DNA from: Laccaria trichodermophora
Taxonomy: Eukaryota; Basidiomycota; Agaricomycetes; Agaricales; Hydnangiaceae
NCBI GenBank assembly: GCA_018417955.1
Contig: JACTVC010000009.1
Coordinates: forward strand, 1,054,001 to 1,118,000
Direction: 5' to 3'
Length of the DNA stretch: 64,000 nt
This document shows, piece after piece, positions 1 to 12,460 of the stretch. The stretch's first letter is position 1. Every line of letters begins with the position of its first letter. The notes beneath the pieces are model-generated. The model saw nothing but the letters and a program-made list of their open reading frames with translations, did not search any database and had not been told where the DNA came from. Both the position numbers and the translations under genes were made by a program.

Positions 1-2439
1 ACCAGATATATTTTAAATTTCATCTTGATATATTCGCGGGATAGATCTTGATGATATTCAAAATATGTTCAGCAGTTTCAATCATTGAACATAGTGTGAA
101 TATATTAGAATCGCAATGAGGCTGATCAAGTCACGTCACGCTCCGTTATCTCCAGCTAAATCTGATTGTCAGATTCACCTTTCATCAGCAAAATCTGTAC
201 GTTCAAACCCTCCCTTCGCACTCTCTAAGAGCTTTCTAATGTTGTCCGTTCTGGCTGGTAGAAGTCTCATCAAAACCCACAGTGTCCAACACCAAGTCGT
301 TAGCAGAATTGTGTAGGATAATTCATCATCCTTGACGCTCCCCACAACCTTCTCCGATTTTGTAACCTGGGCGCCCTGGGCCTCAATATCTTCCTTGCCT
401 GTCAAGCAAGCCAACGCGATGCTTCCACCTCCACAACTTCATCAACGGTGGAGACCAAAGTGATCAGTGCATCACCCAATATTGAGGGACTGCGAACGTA
501 CGCCCTTCGCTGAGCTGCCTGCAGATGACGATAGCGAGGCAGGTAATGAGCATGCTGGTCAGAAGAAGAAGCGGTATGTTATGGTTGTAGAGGGGGAAGA
601 AGAGGAAAATTGTCAACATTCATTCATTCCATCCAGATTTACAACTCAGTATCGAAAACATCAAGCAGGCCATCACTCAAGGTCAGTTTTATTCCCTTTC
701 TGAGCCTGCCTTTCCAACCCATTTGTACCAGAGTCGTTGGCACAGAAGGGCAAATTCCTGCCAGTTCTTAAGCCTCAGCTTGCACAACCTGCATTGCTAG
801 CCATAAAGCTATATTTGCAACTGCCAACCTTCCTTAGAAACTCATAAAATGGACTGTATACACGGACCACGTCGCACTCCTCGTTGAGAGACAAGAAATA
901 CTTCTCAACGAATTCGCCGAATTGGCATGGCTTGGCTTTGCAAAGGCCGAAGAAGAATTTGAATGGGAACGAAGTGTTGTAGCATGGGGTATGTTCCCCA
1001 TCTCTACTGTCTACGCCTACTCACTTTCTTGCTTACATAAACTGCAGCAAGTGAAGCTACCTGTCAGTGCATGGTGCCCCTGTGGTGTTGTTGATCGACA
1101 TCCATCTCCTCTGTGGAATGTCATGTGGGTCTGGAAGAGGTCGTTCCAGCACCTGCGCCCACAGCGGTACTGTTCGCTGCTTCGGCTGCTTCTGCACAGA
1201 GAGAAGGAGGGTAAAGAACATGGTCAACACTCTCCTATGAAACAGTTCCACATGACTGAGACGATGAAGAATATTGTTGGTTCTACTGAGTAACGAGTGT
1301 TGTCGATTGGAGAATGGAAAGAAGTGAGTGTTTTGGTGAACCGAGGCATCAACCGGCTGATGCTTGTCATAGTACATATGGGGTCTCAATGATTCAGGTT
1401 AGCTAGAAGGTTTAAGGAAGGTTCTTTACCAAAAGGTTTGGCCATTGATTTTCTCTTCCGAATTTATATTGATTTATAGCTGCATTTCCTGCCAGTGGTG
1501 CCCATTCCATCGTAACTCTGGTCATTCACAACCATCAGTGACCGTACTAGTAGACTTCCTTCCTACCCTGCCTATTCAGGATGTTGAGTGGGCCTTGCAC
1601 GTTGCATGCCAGTTTCAGTGGTTGAAATTTTCAATGTTAGAAATCGGTTAGAAACAAGCTTGGGGGCCTGTCATACCATTGTTAGAACATGAAGACCAGA
1701 ATGCACAATTCTTCGGAACACATACAGCGCAGGTGAAGATAGCAAGATATTGGTGAGTCCGTCATACCATCACACTTCTTGACATTTGTTCCTCGTTATA
1801 TCGAATTGTTCTCAGCTCACTGCCACCTTCAGTCGGGCCATGTGCATGTGCATCGTTCTTTTTTCTCCATGGACCAACTAGCGGAAACTCCGGAGAATTG
1901 ATTTGACCTAGATAGATTATCGGTAAATGAGCATAGCTATACCTCTTCGTGAATGGACAAGTGCACCAATTGTGTCCGACGTTAGCACTGTGATTGTACT
2001 CGCCGTGCGGCGGGCGCTGTTTAAGTACTACTGTACTTACCTTGACACCAACAGCTTGATTTTGATCTCACGGCTACTTGCTTTCATCCATGATGTCGTC
2101 AAAGCATACAACGACGAACTCGAACTCTATTCCTCAACGTCACAACAACTAGAATCAAAGCTCAACATTCAACATCATAGATTTTGTTCTACTACGTACA
2201 AGGGATTATACTAACACATAAAAGATACCAACATGTAAAAGGAAGCACAAGATGATGAAAAAACACATAAAACGAAGAGTTGACATGTGATCTAACACAT
2301 AAGCGCCATCAGAAGGACGCGGAATTGTGAGAAACAAACGTATATGCTATGGATCTAAGTACGAGCTGGGATGTGGGTCGTGAGCTGAAGGTGTCAGTGA
2401 GTACTTACTTACATTGCTTTGTTCATCCTGCACAATACT
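1..2439. other. Low-information left flank, no gene supported
   Basis: I find no gene I can name in this stretch. Short open frames exist on both strands (for example 467-703, 922-1293 and 1927-2214 on the + strand, 175-414 on the - strand), but none shows a recognisable domain, and no set of splice sites links them convincingly. Base composition is more even than in the AT-rich transposon flanks further right. It could therefore be decayed genic DNA, perhaps upstream sequence of the kinase pseudogene that follows. Confidence 0.4.
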
Positions 2440-3840
2440 GACAGATGTGATCATTTCCAAGAACTCGAGCATTCTGATTATATCGCACCCAAAGTGTGAT
2501 ATAGGATTGGAAGGGAATGCCCAGAGGCCATAGTCAAACAGTGGTATATAGCTAGATTTGGATATCTTACATAATATATTGATCTTTTGTCTTGAACCAC
2601 CATCTTGTCAGCAGTCTTGCCATCCTCTTGCACTACATGTAGTGCTTTGTATATCTGTACTTCCTACAGTATGCATAATCATGTTGGGCCAGCTGAGTAT
2701 CTTGTAACTGCTCATTGCTCACTTATGGGTGTTGATCCCAGATCCACCCATTCTTGCCTCCTCCTTCCCTCTTGGCTTCAGCTATGCGAGAAGTTCAGAG
2801 TGAACGCTTCACACAAAGTGTTGTTTGACACAAATGGACACACCTTTGGCACATGGTCCATCGGCATCATCTTGTGCACACTCGTCGTCGGCTGCCCTCC
2901 ATCAGATCAAGGACCTCAAGTAAGCTTTTCAGTTTAATGCTTGCTTTCTCCATTTAATGTGTGACTTCAGGCGCATCCGTGACAGCGAATACGAATTCCC
3001 CACAGACCACGTCATCTCTGGGGCGGTCCAACACCTCATTCAACAAATTCTGACCCCCAATCCCTCAAAACGTCCAACCCTGCACGAAATTGTTGACCAC
3101 TCATTCTTCACACAAGGCCCCGTCCCCTCCTACATCCCTACCTCTGCACACGATGGCACTCCGGACTTCAGACACATATCTAAGTCCATGTCAAGCACCA
3201 ACCTTAAGTGTCTGAGAAAGTATGCGCTTCTGGATGAGGAGTACCCCATGGCAACGATGCCATCGTTCATGTCTGGAGGCATCACAGCAAGCAAGAGCAT
3301 CACCACCAGCATCGCACAGTAGTGCAAGGAGTTCCAGAAGGCCGTTTGACCTGGCTTGCCTATCTCAGCACTGCTTAGCTCGGCAAGGCAACCTTTGTTC
3401 ATGGGCAATCCCACTGGACCCAGTGGTGCTGTTTCCAATGCCTGTGAGAACCAGTTATTGAGGAAATTGCAAGCGGTGAAGGAGAGCCCCCTTGCCTTCG
3501 ACACCAACTTCGACGCCAAAGCCGCAGGGAAAGTATTGCGGACCCCAGAAGCGCACCTGCCTGTCAGTTGGGTGGACTACTGCAACAAGTATGGCATAAG
3601 GTACACTCTGATGAGAGTGTTGGAGTGCATTTCAACGATAGTACCAGTTTGGCTTTGAGCCCTGATGAAGTGTACATTCCCTTTTTTTACCATGGCACTT
3701 CATTGTTTGCAAACGCTGTTCAACTACGTCACCTCCAGGCAACACGGAACCATATTCATGCACAAGTCCTATACGGTAGACACACACCCGGACAAGCTTG
3801 AGAGCAAGGTGTACCTGCTGAAACACTAAACAGGAGTGTG
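2440..3840 (+). pseudogene. Polo-like kinase (Plk1/Cdc5 type) pseudogene
   Basis: This is a decayed copy of a mitotic Polo-like serine/threonine kinase. Just before the solo LTR it reads SDYIAPK, and just after it VLFDTNGHTFGTWSIGIIL. These join into the activation-segment end and the DxWSxGxxL helix of the kinase domain. After a probable intron (about 2920-2970) comes RIRDSEYEFP, then ILTPNPSKRPTLHEIVDHSFF, the kinase C-lobe end. Polo-box sequence follows at about 3560-3830 (WVDYCNKYG, GVHFNDSTSLALSPDE, and YTVDTHPDKLESKVYLLKH in other frames). Defects are the LTR insertion, stops after residue SIAQ (TAG, 3320-3322) and shortly after, and several frameshifts between the kinase and polo-box parts. 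The N-lobe is not recognisable. Identification is strong and the gene is clearly dead. Confidence 0.85.
2495..2813 (+). mobile_element. Solo LTR (319 bp) in the Polo-kinase pseudogene
   Basis: The segment begins TGTGATATAGG and ends CGCTTCACA, the usual TG...CA of an LTR. It is flanked by a perfect 5-bp duplication CAAAG (2490-2494 and 2814-2818). An almost identical copy of the same length lies inverted at 22486-22804. Removing it with one CAAAG rejoins the kinase reading frame (APK-VLFD). Open frames inside it are meaningless. Confidence 0.88.
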
Positions 3841-4119
3841 GTGGGGAGGGTTCAGGCGCACACTGCAGGGAAAAGGTCAGTTGCACAACTTTGTGAAGAG
3901 ACAGATGGACGAAAACTTATGTTGTATGACCCAGTTCGTTGACTTCTTCTTACGGGCACAGGGCATCTTCGCAACTCGGAATCTCCGTTCCAGGCTGCCA
4001 TGGGTCCCAGAAGAGCTGGCCATCTGACTTGGTAAGAAATCCTCTCATGTGTTGGGATGGGAATTGGGAAAGGTCGTCCTGCTGTTGCGGGTGCTGTTTG
4101 ATTGGTGCTGTTACCCCAA
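3841..4119. other. Non-coding flank between kinase pseudogene and repeat element
   Basis: This stretch follows the polo-box remnant and ends at the first GAGTCC-type terminus. It may include a further degraded kinase 3' end, but no frame is clear. Confidence 0.3.
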
Positions 4120-5263
4120 TTATGAGTCCTTATGAGTTTACGAGTAAGACTCATTCTTTATCAACTGAGGACTTAGGCAAAATTTTCATTCATTCATTCA
4201 TTGATTCATTGATTCATTTACCTTTCATCACCGCGTGAACCTTTTCCCTTAAACAGAAAAGCAGCCATAAAATCAGTAAAAATGGCAAAAAAAATGGCAA
4301 AAAAATATGTAGAAAATCAGACTATTGCTTAGTAAGTTAGGGAGGCTGTGTTCAGGGTTCAGGGTCCATATCCAAATATAGAAAGCTGTCTGAAAAATGG
4401 AAACAGATAAGTAGAGAAGCAGTGAAAAATAAGTATGGTATTTACCATTGCCATGATCATGAAGGGACTGTGTTCAGGGTGCAGGGTCCATCTCTAAAAA
4501 TAGAACAAAACCAGAAAGATTGTGTAAAATAATTACAAAGTAAGCAAAAAATAGAGGAGAAAAATAGGAATGATATTTGCTGTTGTCATGATGTTGAAGG
4601 GGCTGTGTTCAGGGTCCATATCTAAATATAGACAGAGCAAAAAAAAACAACTCAGAGAAAATAGCTGTAAAATGAGGAAAAAGTGAAGAAACTTGTAGAC
4701 ATTAATTTCTTTATAATTTTCTAGCTATATTTGGGCAGATTCCCATATTTGGAAGTGTATCCTGGACCCTGAATACAATAGTATAACAACATAAAATATC
4801 AGAAATGTGATTATATCATCTAACTAGCCTTCTTTCTTATGCAGATATTGGTCAAAATACATAACTATTTCAAAAAGTGTCCAATTTTTTCAGTATTTTG
4901 TGTTTTTCTCAATAAGGAATGGTCTGTGTAACATTATTTATATATATTTGTAAAGCTAAGCAAAGGGGCTACAATTTTTGTTAATAAAGCTAAGTGAGAG
5001 GCTGTGTTTCTGGTACTGTGGGAAAATTGACCCAAAAAGGAAATTAGTGACAGTTTTATAGTGCATGCTGTTATATTTCTCAATGTGATCACAAAATGTG
5101 ACTAGCTATCTTCTTTCCTGAGATATATGCAAAGACACCTATTTATTCATATTTTTTTTATGTTTTTCTCAATAAGAAAATCATCTGGTCATATGATTTC
5201 AGTACATTTAGAAATGTATAAGAAAGGGCTATAATTCATATACTGTGGGAAAAAGTTTCCAAA
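4120..5263 (+). repeat. Extra direct copy of the GAGTCC-element left end
   Basis: It starts TTATGAGTCCTTATGAGTTT and repeats, with scattered differences, the 5264-6345 sequence that follows directly. Shared blocks include the GTTCAGGGTTCAGGGTCCAT motif and the AAAGGGCTACAAT segment. It is therefore a tandem duplication of the left terminal repeat, or the remnant of a second insertion. No coding content is seen. Confidence 0.8.
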
Positions 5264-6345
5264 TTATGAGTCCTTATGAGTTTACAAGTAAGACTCATTC
5301 TTTATCAACTGAGGACTTAGGCAAATTTTTCATTGATTCATTTACCTTTCATCACCACAGGAACCTTTTCCCTTAAACAGAAAAGCAGCCATAAAATCAG
5401 GAAAAATGGCAAGAAAAATGGCAAAAAATATGTTAAAAATCAGAATATTGCTTAGTAAGTTGGGGAGGCTGTGTTCAGGGTTCAGGGTCAATATCTAAAT
5501 ATAGAAACCAGCTAAAAGTTGCCAGAAAATCACAAAAAAATACTCAAAAATTAAGAGGGATCTTCTCTGTTGCCATGGTATTGAAGGGGCTGTGTTCAGG
5601 GTTCAGGGTCCATATCTAAAACATAAAACAAAATAAGAAAAATGGCTAGCAAATCAGAAAAAAATGAGTAAAAAATCAAAATGATACTTTTTTGTTGCCA
5701 TGATGTAAGAGGGGCTGTGTCCAGTGTTCAGGGTCCATATTTAAATATGGAAAATTGAGACAACTATATAAAAATATTATTATATTATGCAATATGACTA
5801 TATTATCAGACCAGCCTTCTTGCTCTTGAGATATTGGTCAAAAATGCATGACAATTTCCAAAAAGTGTCCAATTTTTTCAGTATTTTGTGTTTTTCTCAA
5901 TGAGGAATGGTCTGCATGACATTATTTATACATATTTGTAAAGGTAAGGAAAGGGGCTACAATTTTTGTTAATGGAGCTAAGTGAGAGGCTGTGTTTTTA
6001 ATATTGTGGGAATTTTAACCCAAAAAGGAAATTTACCACAAATATATAGAGCATACTATTATAGGTCACAAAATATAACTAACCATCTTCTTTCTTGAGA
6101 TATATGCATACAGGACTGTGGGAATATTTTACCATAAACAGAAAAATAGTTATAAAATTGAGAAAATTTGCTATAAAATCAAAATAAATAAATAAATAAG
6201 AATAGTACACATTGCTGTTAGAATACTGATGGCTAGGCTCAGGGCTCAGGGTCCATTTGCAAATATAGAACAAAACTCAGAAAATCATGAAGTGATTACA
6301 TGACATTGCAGCTGATGGGATGTCAGGGAGACAGTCATATGATCA
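5264..6345 (+). repeat. Left terminal inverted repeat of the 11.5-kb element
   Basis: AT-rich, non-coding. It is the inverse of 15715-16777, built of roughly 120-bp modules each containing GGGGCTGTGTTCAGGGTTCA followed by a GTCCATATCTAAATATAG block. Confidence 0.85.
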
Positions 6346-6499
6346 ATTTCTTACAAAGTCCACAGGAAGGACTCATACATGCCATGCACAGCACTGGCCG
6401 ACACCCACAAGTATAGTTCTATTCTATGACAGCTATTGAGGTTGAATTGAATGATGAACAATGGAGGGTTGCCAGAGGGAGTTGTCCACTCTCAATGTG

Positions 6500-6860
6500 A
6501 ACTCAACTAAGTTAACATCCCCCAGCAGCTTTCCCCCATTGTATTCACCAACACCCCACTTCTATCTACCATGTTCACTCTTCAAAACTCATCTAAGTCA
6601 GCATCCCCCAGCAGCTTTCCCCCATTGTTTTTACCACTCCCCCACTTCTATCTGCCATGTTCACTATTCAAAACTCATCTAAGTTAGCATCCCCCAGCAG
6701 CTTTCCCCCATTATTTTCACCAACACCCCACTTCTATCTGCCATATTCACCACCCAAAACTCATCTAAGTTAGCATCCCCCAGCAGCTTTCCCCCATTGT
6801 TTTTACCATGCCCCCACTTCTATCTGCCATATTCACCTCTCAAAACTCATCTAAATTTCT
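6500..6860. repeat. Minisatellite, ~87-bp unit, about 4 copies
   Basis: The unit contains AGCATCCCCCAGCAGCTTTC followed by CACCAACACCCCACTTCTAT. Starts lie near 6516, 6603, 6686 and 6772. The same unit occurs inverted at about 11930-12460, 23455-23520 and 24040-24485. Confidence 0.85.
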
Positions 6861-7139
6861 CCCCAGAACCCCTGCTCAGTGTCTCTCTCTATATTCTATT
6901 TGACCAAAGTCCCCTCCACCCTCTGCCTCTACTTCAGCTCTGAGATCTCCAAGTGCACCATAGCATCCCCCAGTCAAACCCCCACATGTGATATCAAACA
7001 TCACACCCAACCCACTTTCACAAACAAGGATTCTTCAATAATAAATATGAACTACTGCCTACTTTTTCTCACCAATATTTCTTCAGAACTCAAACATTTC
7101 TTAACTTGTCAAAAATATCCAAAAGATATCAAAAAGATT

Positions 7140-7650
7140 TCTTAGTTTGCAAAACATTTTTTGCTCCAGGCAAATATTTATTCAAAAGAATTCTTTGCAA
7201 GCCAAACATTTCCAAATACAATAACAAATATCTCACAAAGATTTCTTATCCAATCAAAGATCTTTGAACTTGTAAACATTTCTGAATACAATAAGAAATG
7301 TTTCACAAAGATTTCTCATCAGTACAAACATTTTGAAGAAGATTTCTTATCCAATCAAAGATCTTTAAACTTGTAAAAATTTCCGAATACAATAAGAAAT
7401 GTTTCACAAAGATTCCTCATCAATACAAACATTTTGAAGAAGATTTCTTATCCAATCAAAGATCTTTAAACTTGTAAACATTTCCGAATACAATAAGAAA
7501 TGTTTCACAAAGATTTCTCGTCAATACAAACATTTTAAAGAAGATTTCTTATCCAATCAAAGATCTTTGAACTTGTAAACATATCTGAATACAATAAGAA
7601 ATGTTTCACAAAGATTTCTCATCAATACAAACATCTTTTAACTTGGTAAG
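7140..7650. repeat. Tandem repeat, ~101-bp unit, about 5 copies
   Basis: The unit contains ATCCAATCAAAGATCTTT followed by AATACAATAAGAAATGTTTC. Copies of the first motif lie near 7250, 7351, 7452 and 7552. A partial inverted copy is at 23165-23440. Non-coding. Confidence 0.85.
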
Positions 7651-7965
7651 AAATACTTGGGCCCAATCATTTCTGAAGTCAAAAATATCTCACAAAGATT
7701 TCTTAACTCAGCCAAACATTTTTGAACTTGTCAACAAACTATTCACCATCTTTCATGAAAACACATTTTGATGTGGTGGTAGACATCAAGGATAGACTAG
7801 TTTCAGTTCAAAAGAAAGCAGTAATAAGACGATTGTAGAGTAAAGTTATGACATGGATCAAAAAGAGGGGCAAGTAGTAAGGAGGGACTCAATGGTAAGC
7901 AAGATAAAACAGTTGTAAAGTGAAGGGACAGCTAATAAAAGGATTGTAAAGTTAAACATACTTAA
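7651..7965. other. Non-coding 3' flank of cargo gene A
   Basis: AT-rich sequence downstream of the - strand cargo gene. I see nothing specific in it. Confidence 0.4.
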
Positions 7966-10900
7966 TCAAGCACACTTTGCAGATGAGGAGGCAGAGGCAC
8001 CCTTAATGGCATGGAAAAATGCTTCAGTATCCTTAGTGACCTGAGGAGTTGGTTTTAAAGTTGAAGAGCTGGATGTGGAGTTAACGAATCGAGGATCAAC
8101 CTTGGAGGATTTCGGAGCGCCGCGATGGTTGTTGTAGAAGCTGGCCTTGGGAAGAGTCATGAAGCTGACCTTTCTCTTTTTCGAAGGCGGGGAAGACATG
8201 CGGGATGATGGACCTTGAAGATCATGAGTATTTTCTTCTCCCTCTTCCTTGACATGTGGCCTTTTCCCCACTGTTCTCCTCCCATCCCCTTGAATCTTGC
8301 AGAATTGGTTGATCCACTGTTGCGAGTCCTTCACAAAAACCATCGCCTTGCCGTTGAAACTGGAGACAAGGGGGATTTCACCATACTGGGCACTAGTCTC
8401 CAATATTTGAAGCAATTCTATTGAAATCATGATCATGATGGGCCATTAAATTATGAACAGGACTTACTTTGATCCCAAGGAGTGATCTTCATCTTCCCTG
8501 AGTCCAACAAATTGGCGAGCAACGCCCATTGCTTGTGAGACAACTTGCCTGATACAAAATTTGGGCCCAAGGGAGTGTCGACCTGGTTCGAAGGCCACCC
8601 AGTGAGTGCGACTTTCTCCATCTCTGCGTAGTTTGCAAATGTCATCAACGGCATCATAGTTCTTGTACTCTTCAGGTGCGGAACGGCCTTGTCTAGATGT
8701 AAATAAGTAAATTGTGACAATAGTTCATGTCTGCAACATACGCCATTTGCTCCTAAATATCTGCTTGAAGTCTTTCTGGCTTTCATTTGAGGGTGCGAAC
8801 CTTTCGGAAGGCGAACTGGTGCCCGAAGTCTTTCTCCCGCTCTTGCCTGGAACAGGTGCCTCTTTGCTTCTTTCGCGGCTGTCGTCAATCTGTAAATCTT
8901 GCCTTAATTCCTGTTGATATCGTGCAGATCTATCATGTCAAGTTAATAGAACAAATGTGAAAAGAGTTCAATGCATGACCCACCGAACAGTTGTGGCAAA
9001 GACATCAGTCCACTTCCTAATAGGATAATTTTCGCGTTCAAAGACGTCCTTTAAAAAGGATGAGTTGACGAAAAGGCCGTCCTTTTGATGCACAGATGGC
9101 TTGTCTCCTGAATAGACGATAAAGCCTGCGATGTCGAATTCGGGGTCAGTGCGCCGAATGATGTTTAGCTAGAAGAACACAATATGAAAACCTTTATGTG
9201 AATAAACAAAAAGAATTACTTACCAAACGCTCAATCATCGCACGCCAGCGTTCAAAGCGAACCTCTGGTGCGACGATAGACGATCCGCCGTCCACAATTT
9301 CGTCTTGAAGCTGCTCGTAAATGTCTTGCATGTGTTCTTCCCTTTCCTCATTGGTGGTAGTGCCCTGCATGTAGTCGGTATAACACTTGTCCATGAACTT
9401 TGCCTTTTCTTCCTTGGTCACTGCCCAGAATGCTATTAGAACTATGTTTGTCAATTGGAAAAAAGTGCCACTTACTTCCCTGCATGTCATCCTTGCGAGT
9501 CCGGCTAATATACGATCGGAACTTGTTTGCCCTGTTGGGTCCTTGTTTCTCCTTCAAAAGAAGGTCCGCACACTCCAAGACAAAGTCCAACCACCGTCCA
9601 AATTGCGTGCCCAACTCAGCTGCCATCTGGCAGACATACTCGCCAAACAACGAGTAGCACGATTGCTCGAAATTGGTGACCTTTTTCGTCGACAAGGCCT
9701 CAAGAACCGCATTCTCCACCGGCAACGTCATACCCAGCTCGGCAAGGAATTCTGCCGCCGAAGTTACAGGTGGGGTCAAAGACGCAGAAGATCCAGCACG
9801 AGAACTGTGTGCGACTGAGGCCGAATGCGGGATTGGGCTACTCTCCTTCATTTCCTCCTCCTCCATTTCAGCATCTTCATCCTCCATATCGGTGACTTTT
9901 TCCCCTCGTTCCTTTCGCCTGGCGCGACCTCGCATCAACTCCTGCCGAGCAAGTTCCCAATCTGAGCCACTTATGTTGCTTTCAGGGACTCCATGCGAAA
10001 CCAAGATCTGGCGGCGTTGAGCTCTCTCGTCAGTGATCTTCTCCCAATTCAGGGCGTCAATGTGGTCATAAGGTTCCCGAGGTGCAGTGTACCCCTTAGG
10101 AATGGGGACATACTCCTCCGAATCCTCCAAAAAGACCTGGATCAAGCGATCCGCAGCATCCTGCTCCCCGCGTTGGGGCAAAGACCCTTGATAGTGGTGG
10201 TGGCCACCATCCCAAGGTTGGGTGAACCGATATGTGACTGCCTCCGAGCAGAGAAGCGATCACATGTTGTTCTTATCGTCCCATGAAAGGTCGTCCTCCA
10301 GGGAGAGGATCTCAAAAGGGTCCTCTCCAGAGTTGCAAGTCTTGTCGAGTGCCATCGCTGCCTCGATGATGTACGAGTTAATGTGCAGCTCGTCTTCTTC
10401 CCTCAAAATGTTGAGGGCGTCCACATAGTTCTCAGGCAAGTGAGGGGCTGTAAAGCCCTGCGGGATTGGGAGCCACTCCTTGGTGTCGTCGTCCAAGTAT
10501 TTAGTGAACCAGTCGGCTGCAGTCTGACAGCCTTCTGTCATCTCGCGGCCATGGTAGTACTGGGTGGTCTTGTTGGCGTAGCTGAAGCAATATGCCATGT
10601 GTTTTGACTCGCATGCCTCTCGCATTTCCTGGACCTCGTCATAGTTGAGGTCGTGGATCGTCAATGACCTTGGATGGAAGTCTTGGTCCCTGATGCCGGT
10701 GAGAACCTGTCCATCTGAAGGCAAGTCATTGACGTCAAAGCTTGAGAAGCTATTGGCATCCTCCGGCCAGTCAGGCAGGGTGATATCCTCGTCATCAGAA
10801 CGGGTGGAGGTTAAGTTGGATAGCATGTGGTCGCTGTTGTCCGCACTAAAAATAAAAGATGCATGAGTTTCAACATGTGTTTGAATGCAGTAAGTTGACG

Positions 10901-11006
10901 AACTTAGTGGCGATGGCAGCGGGGGCCGTAGGTTGAGCAGACGAGGATTTACGGGTAGACCTGTACGTTCTGAGCACAGGAGCTGGTTTGGACTTGTGTG
11001 GAACAT
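7966..11006 (-). CDS. Cargo gene A, unknown protein with duplicated domain, one in-frame TGA
   Basis: I do not recognise this family. A six-exon model fits the sequence: 11006-9476, 9432-9224, 9168-8984, 8929-8742, 8692-8468 and 8417-7966. Every border is GT-AG and the phase holds through to the stop, giving about 929 codons. The exception is one in-frame TGA at 10262-10260. Exon 1 contains a repeated module: WLPIPQGFTAP...YVDALN and, after the TGA, YVPIPKGYTAP...HIDALN, each preceded by an AAD motif. An acidic stretch (MEDEDAEMEEEEM) follows. The C-terminal exon has a basic nuclear-signal-like SKKRKV. Introns are 43-59 nt. The start is uncertain: an optional intron near 10847-10903 and an upstream exon are possible. 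Nucleus-located cargo of the surrounding element is inference. Confidence 0.65.
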
Positions 11007-11930
11007 GCCTGGGCCTGCAGAGTGCAGTTGTCAGAAAGGAGAAATGAAAGCAAAAGCAACCGACTCAAGTCTGGTTGAAGAAATTACCGCTGGCGTAAAG
11101 TCAAGCAGCATGCGAGCGACCTAAGTCAGCTCAAGGGATGAAGGCCACACCCTCGGGGTTGCACAGCAAACCAGAACAACACAAGCAGCGAATGGCACTC
11201 CACCCAAACCAGCACCAAAGAAAAGAAGAAGAAAAAAAGAACAGAAGCTGAAAGAAGAACCAAACCTTACCCTTTGGAGTGAACAGCATTTGCTGGGACA
11301 TCAGCAGGCTTTGGTCGAACAGGCGCTTCATTGGGAACAATCCTATTGGCAAATGAGTAAGTAATTGTGGGACTGCAAGCAGTGAACAGAGAACATGCGG
11401 CAACCGACTCAAGTCTGGTTGAAGGAAATGCCGCTGACACCAAGTCAAGCAGCATGCGAGCGACCTAAGTCAGCTCGATTTGGAGGGTATGAATGTGGAG
11501 GGAATGAACAATGAACTTACTTTGAAGCCTGCACCCGAGCTTCATTGGCAGCCTTTGGACGAGCAGCCACTTCATTGGCTACATTCCTATTGGGCAAATG
11601 AGTCAGAGATGGTGGTTGCTAATGGAGAAGAAATGTGGAAACGACAGAGTGCTGGCAGAAGACTGACTCACGTGAGCAACTGATGCAATGAAGAAGTGAG
11701 GATGGGGCCGAGGAGGAACACATAAACAAAGCGGCGGGCCAAATTACTCAGCCTTGCAAGGTCGTCGTCGATAAGTGGAAATGGGAGGTGGGCCTGCCAG
11801 AGGATTGGCAAAATCCTTTGGAATTCGCATTATCAGACCCAGGTCCACGCCTATATGAAAAAGGTCAACAAATCTGTTAGTAAGGCTGTAGTTGAGTGCG
11901 TACGAATTGGCAGAGAGAAGCAGAGCATTG
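11007..11930. other. Upstream region of cargo gene A with a ~75-bp duplication
   Basis: No gene is supported. A block starting CAACCGACTCAAGTCTGGTT is present at about 11057-11135 and again at about 11400-11475, both ending in CGAGCGACCTAAGTCAGCTC. Such short duplications continue to 12.9 kb. Confidence 0.5.
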
Positions 11931-12460
11931 GTAAAAACGATGGGGGAAAGCTGCTGGTAGAGACACTGAGGCAGGGTTTCGAACAGAAATTTAGAGTGTG
12001 ATGTTTGATATCACATGGAGGAGCGGCGTGTTGGTGAAAACTAAGAGGGGTGTTGGTGAATACGTTGGGGGAAAGCTGCTGGGCGACGCTGATCATTGCA
12101 TTGCAGCAGGATGCTATAAGAAAATTGTGGACGAAGTGGGGTGTTGGTGAATACGATGGGGGAAAGCCGCTGGGCGACGCTGATCGTTGGATGCTATATG
12201 AAAATGGTGGATGAAGCGGTGTGTTGGTGAATACAAAGGGGGAAATCTGCAGAGGACGCTGATGGGTTGCATCGCGCCTGGATGGTCTAAAACAAATGCT
12301 AAAAAACAAATGTTGGTGAAAGGTGGACGAAGCGGGGTGTTGGTGAAAACGAAGGGGAAGGGGGAAATCTGCTGGGGATGCTGATGGCTTGCATCAGAAA
12401 AAAAAACTGGTGAAAAGGATTGGGGGGAACTCTGCTGGGGTTGCTGATGGGTAGCCTTGA
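11930..12460. repeat. Diverged minisatellite array (GTGTTGGTGAA... unit)
   Basis: Irregular 60-110-bp units contain GGTGTTGGTGAATACGATGG and GGGAAAGCTGCTGGG, the inverse of the 6500-6860 family. The open frames on the - strand here are products of the repeat. Confidence 0.75.

Noticed and set aside
2605..2937. 110-aa open frame, repeated at 22482-22694 on the other strand
   Set aside because: Mostly lies in the 319-bp LTR; similarity is due to the LTR, not to a protein family.
4345..5600. GTTCAGGGTTCAGGGTCC repeats resembling telomeric TTAGGG
   Set aside because: The repeat core is TTCAGGG, not TTAGGG, never runs beyond two or three units, and is part of a longer module in the element ends.
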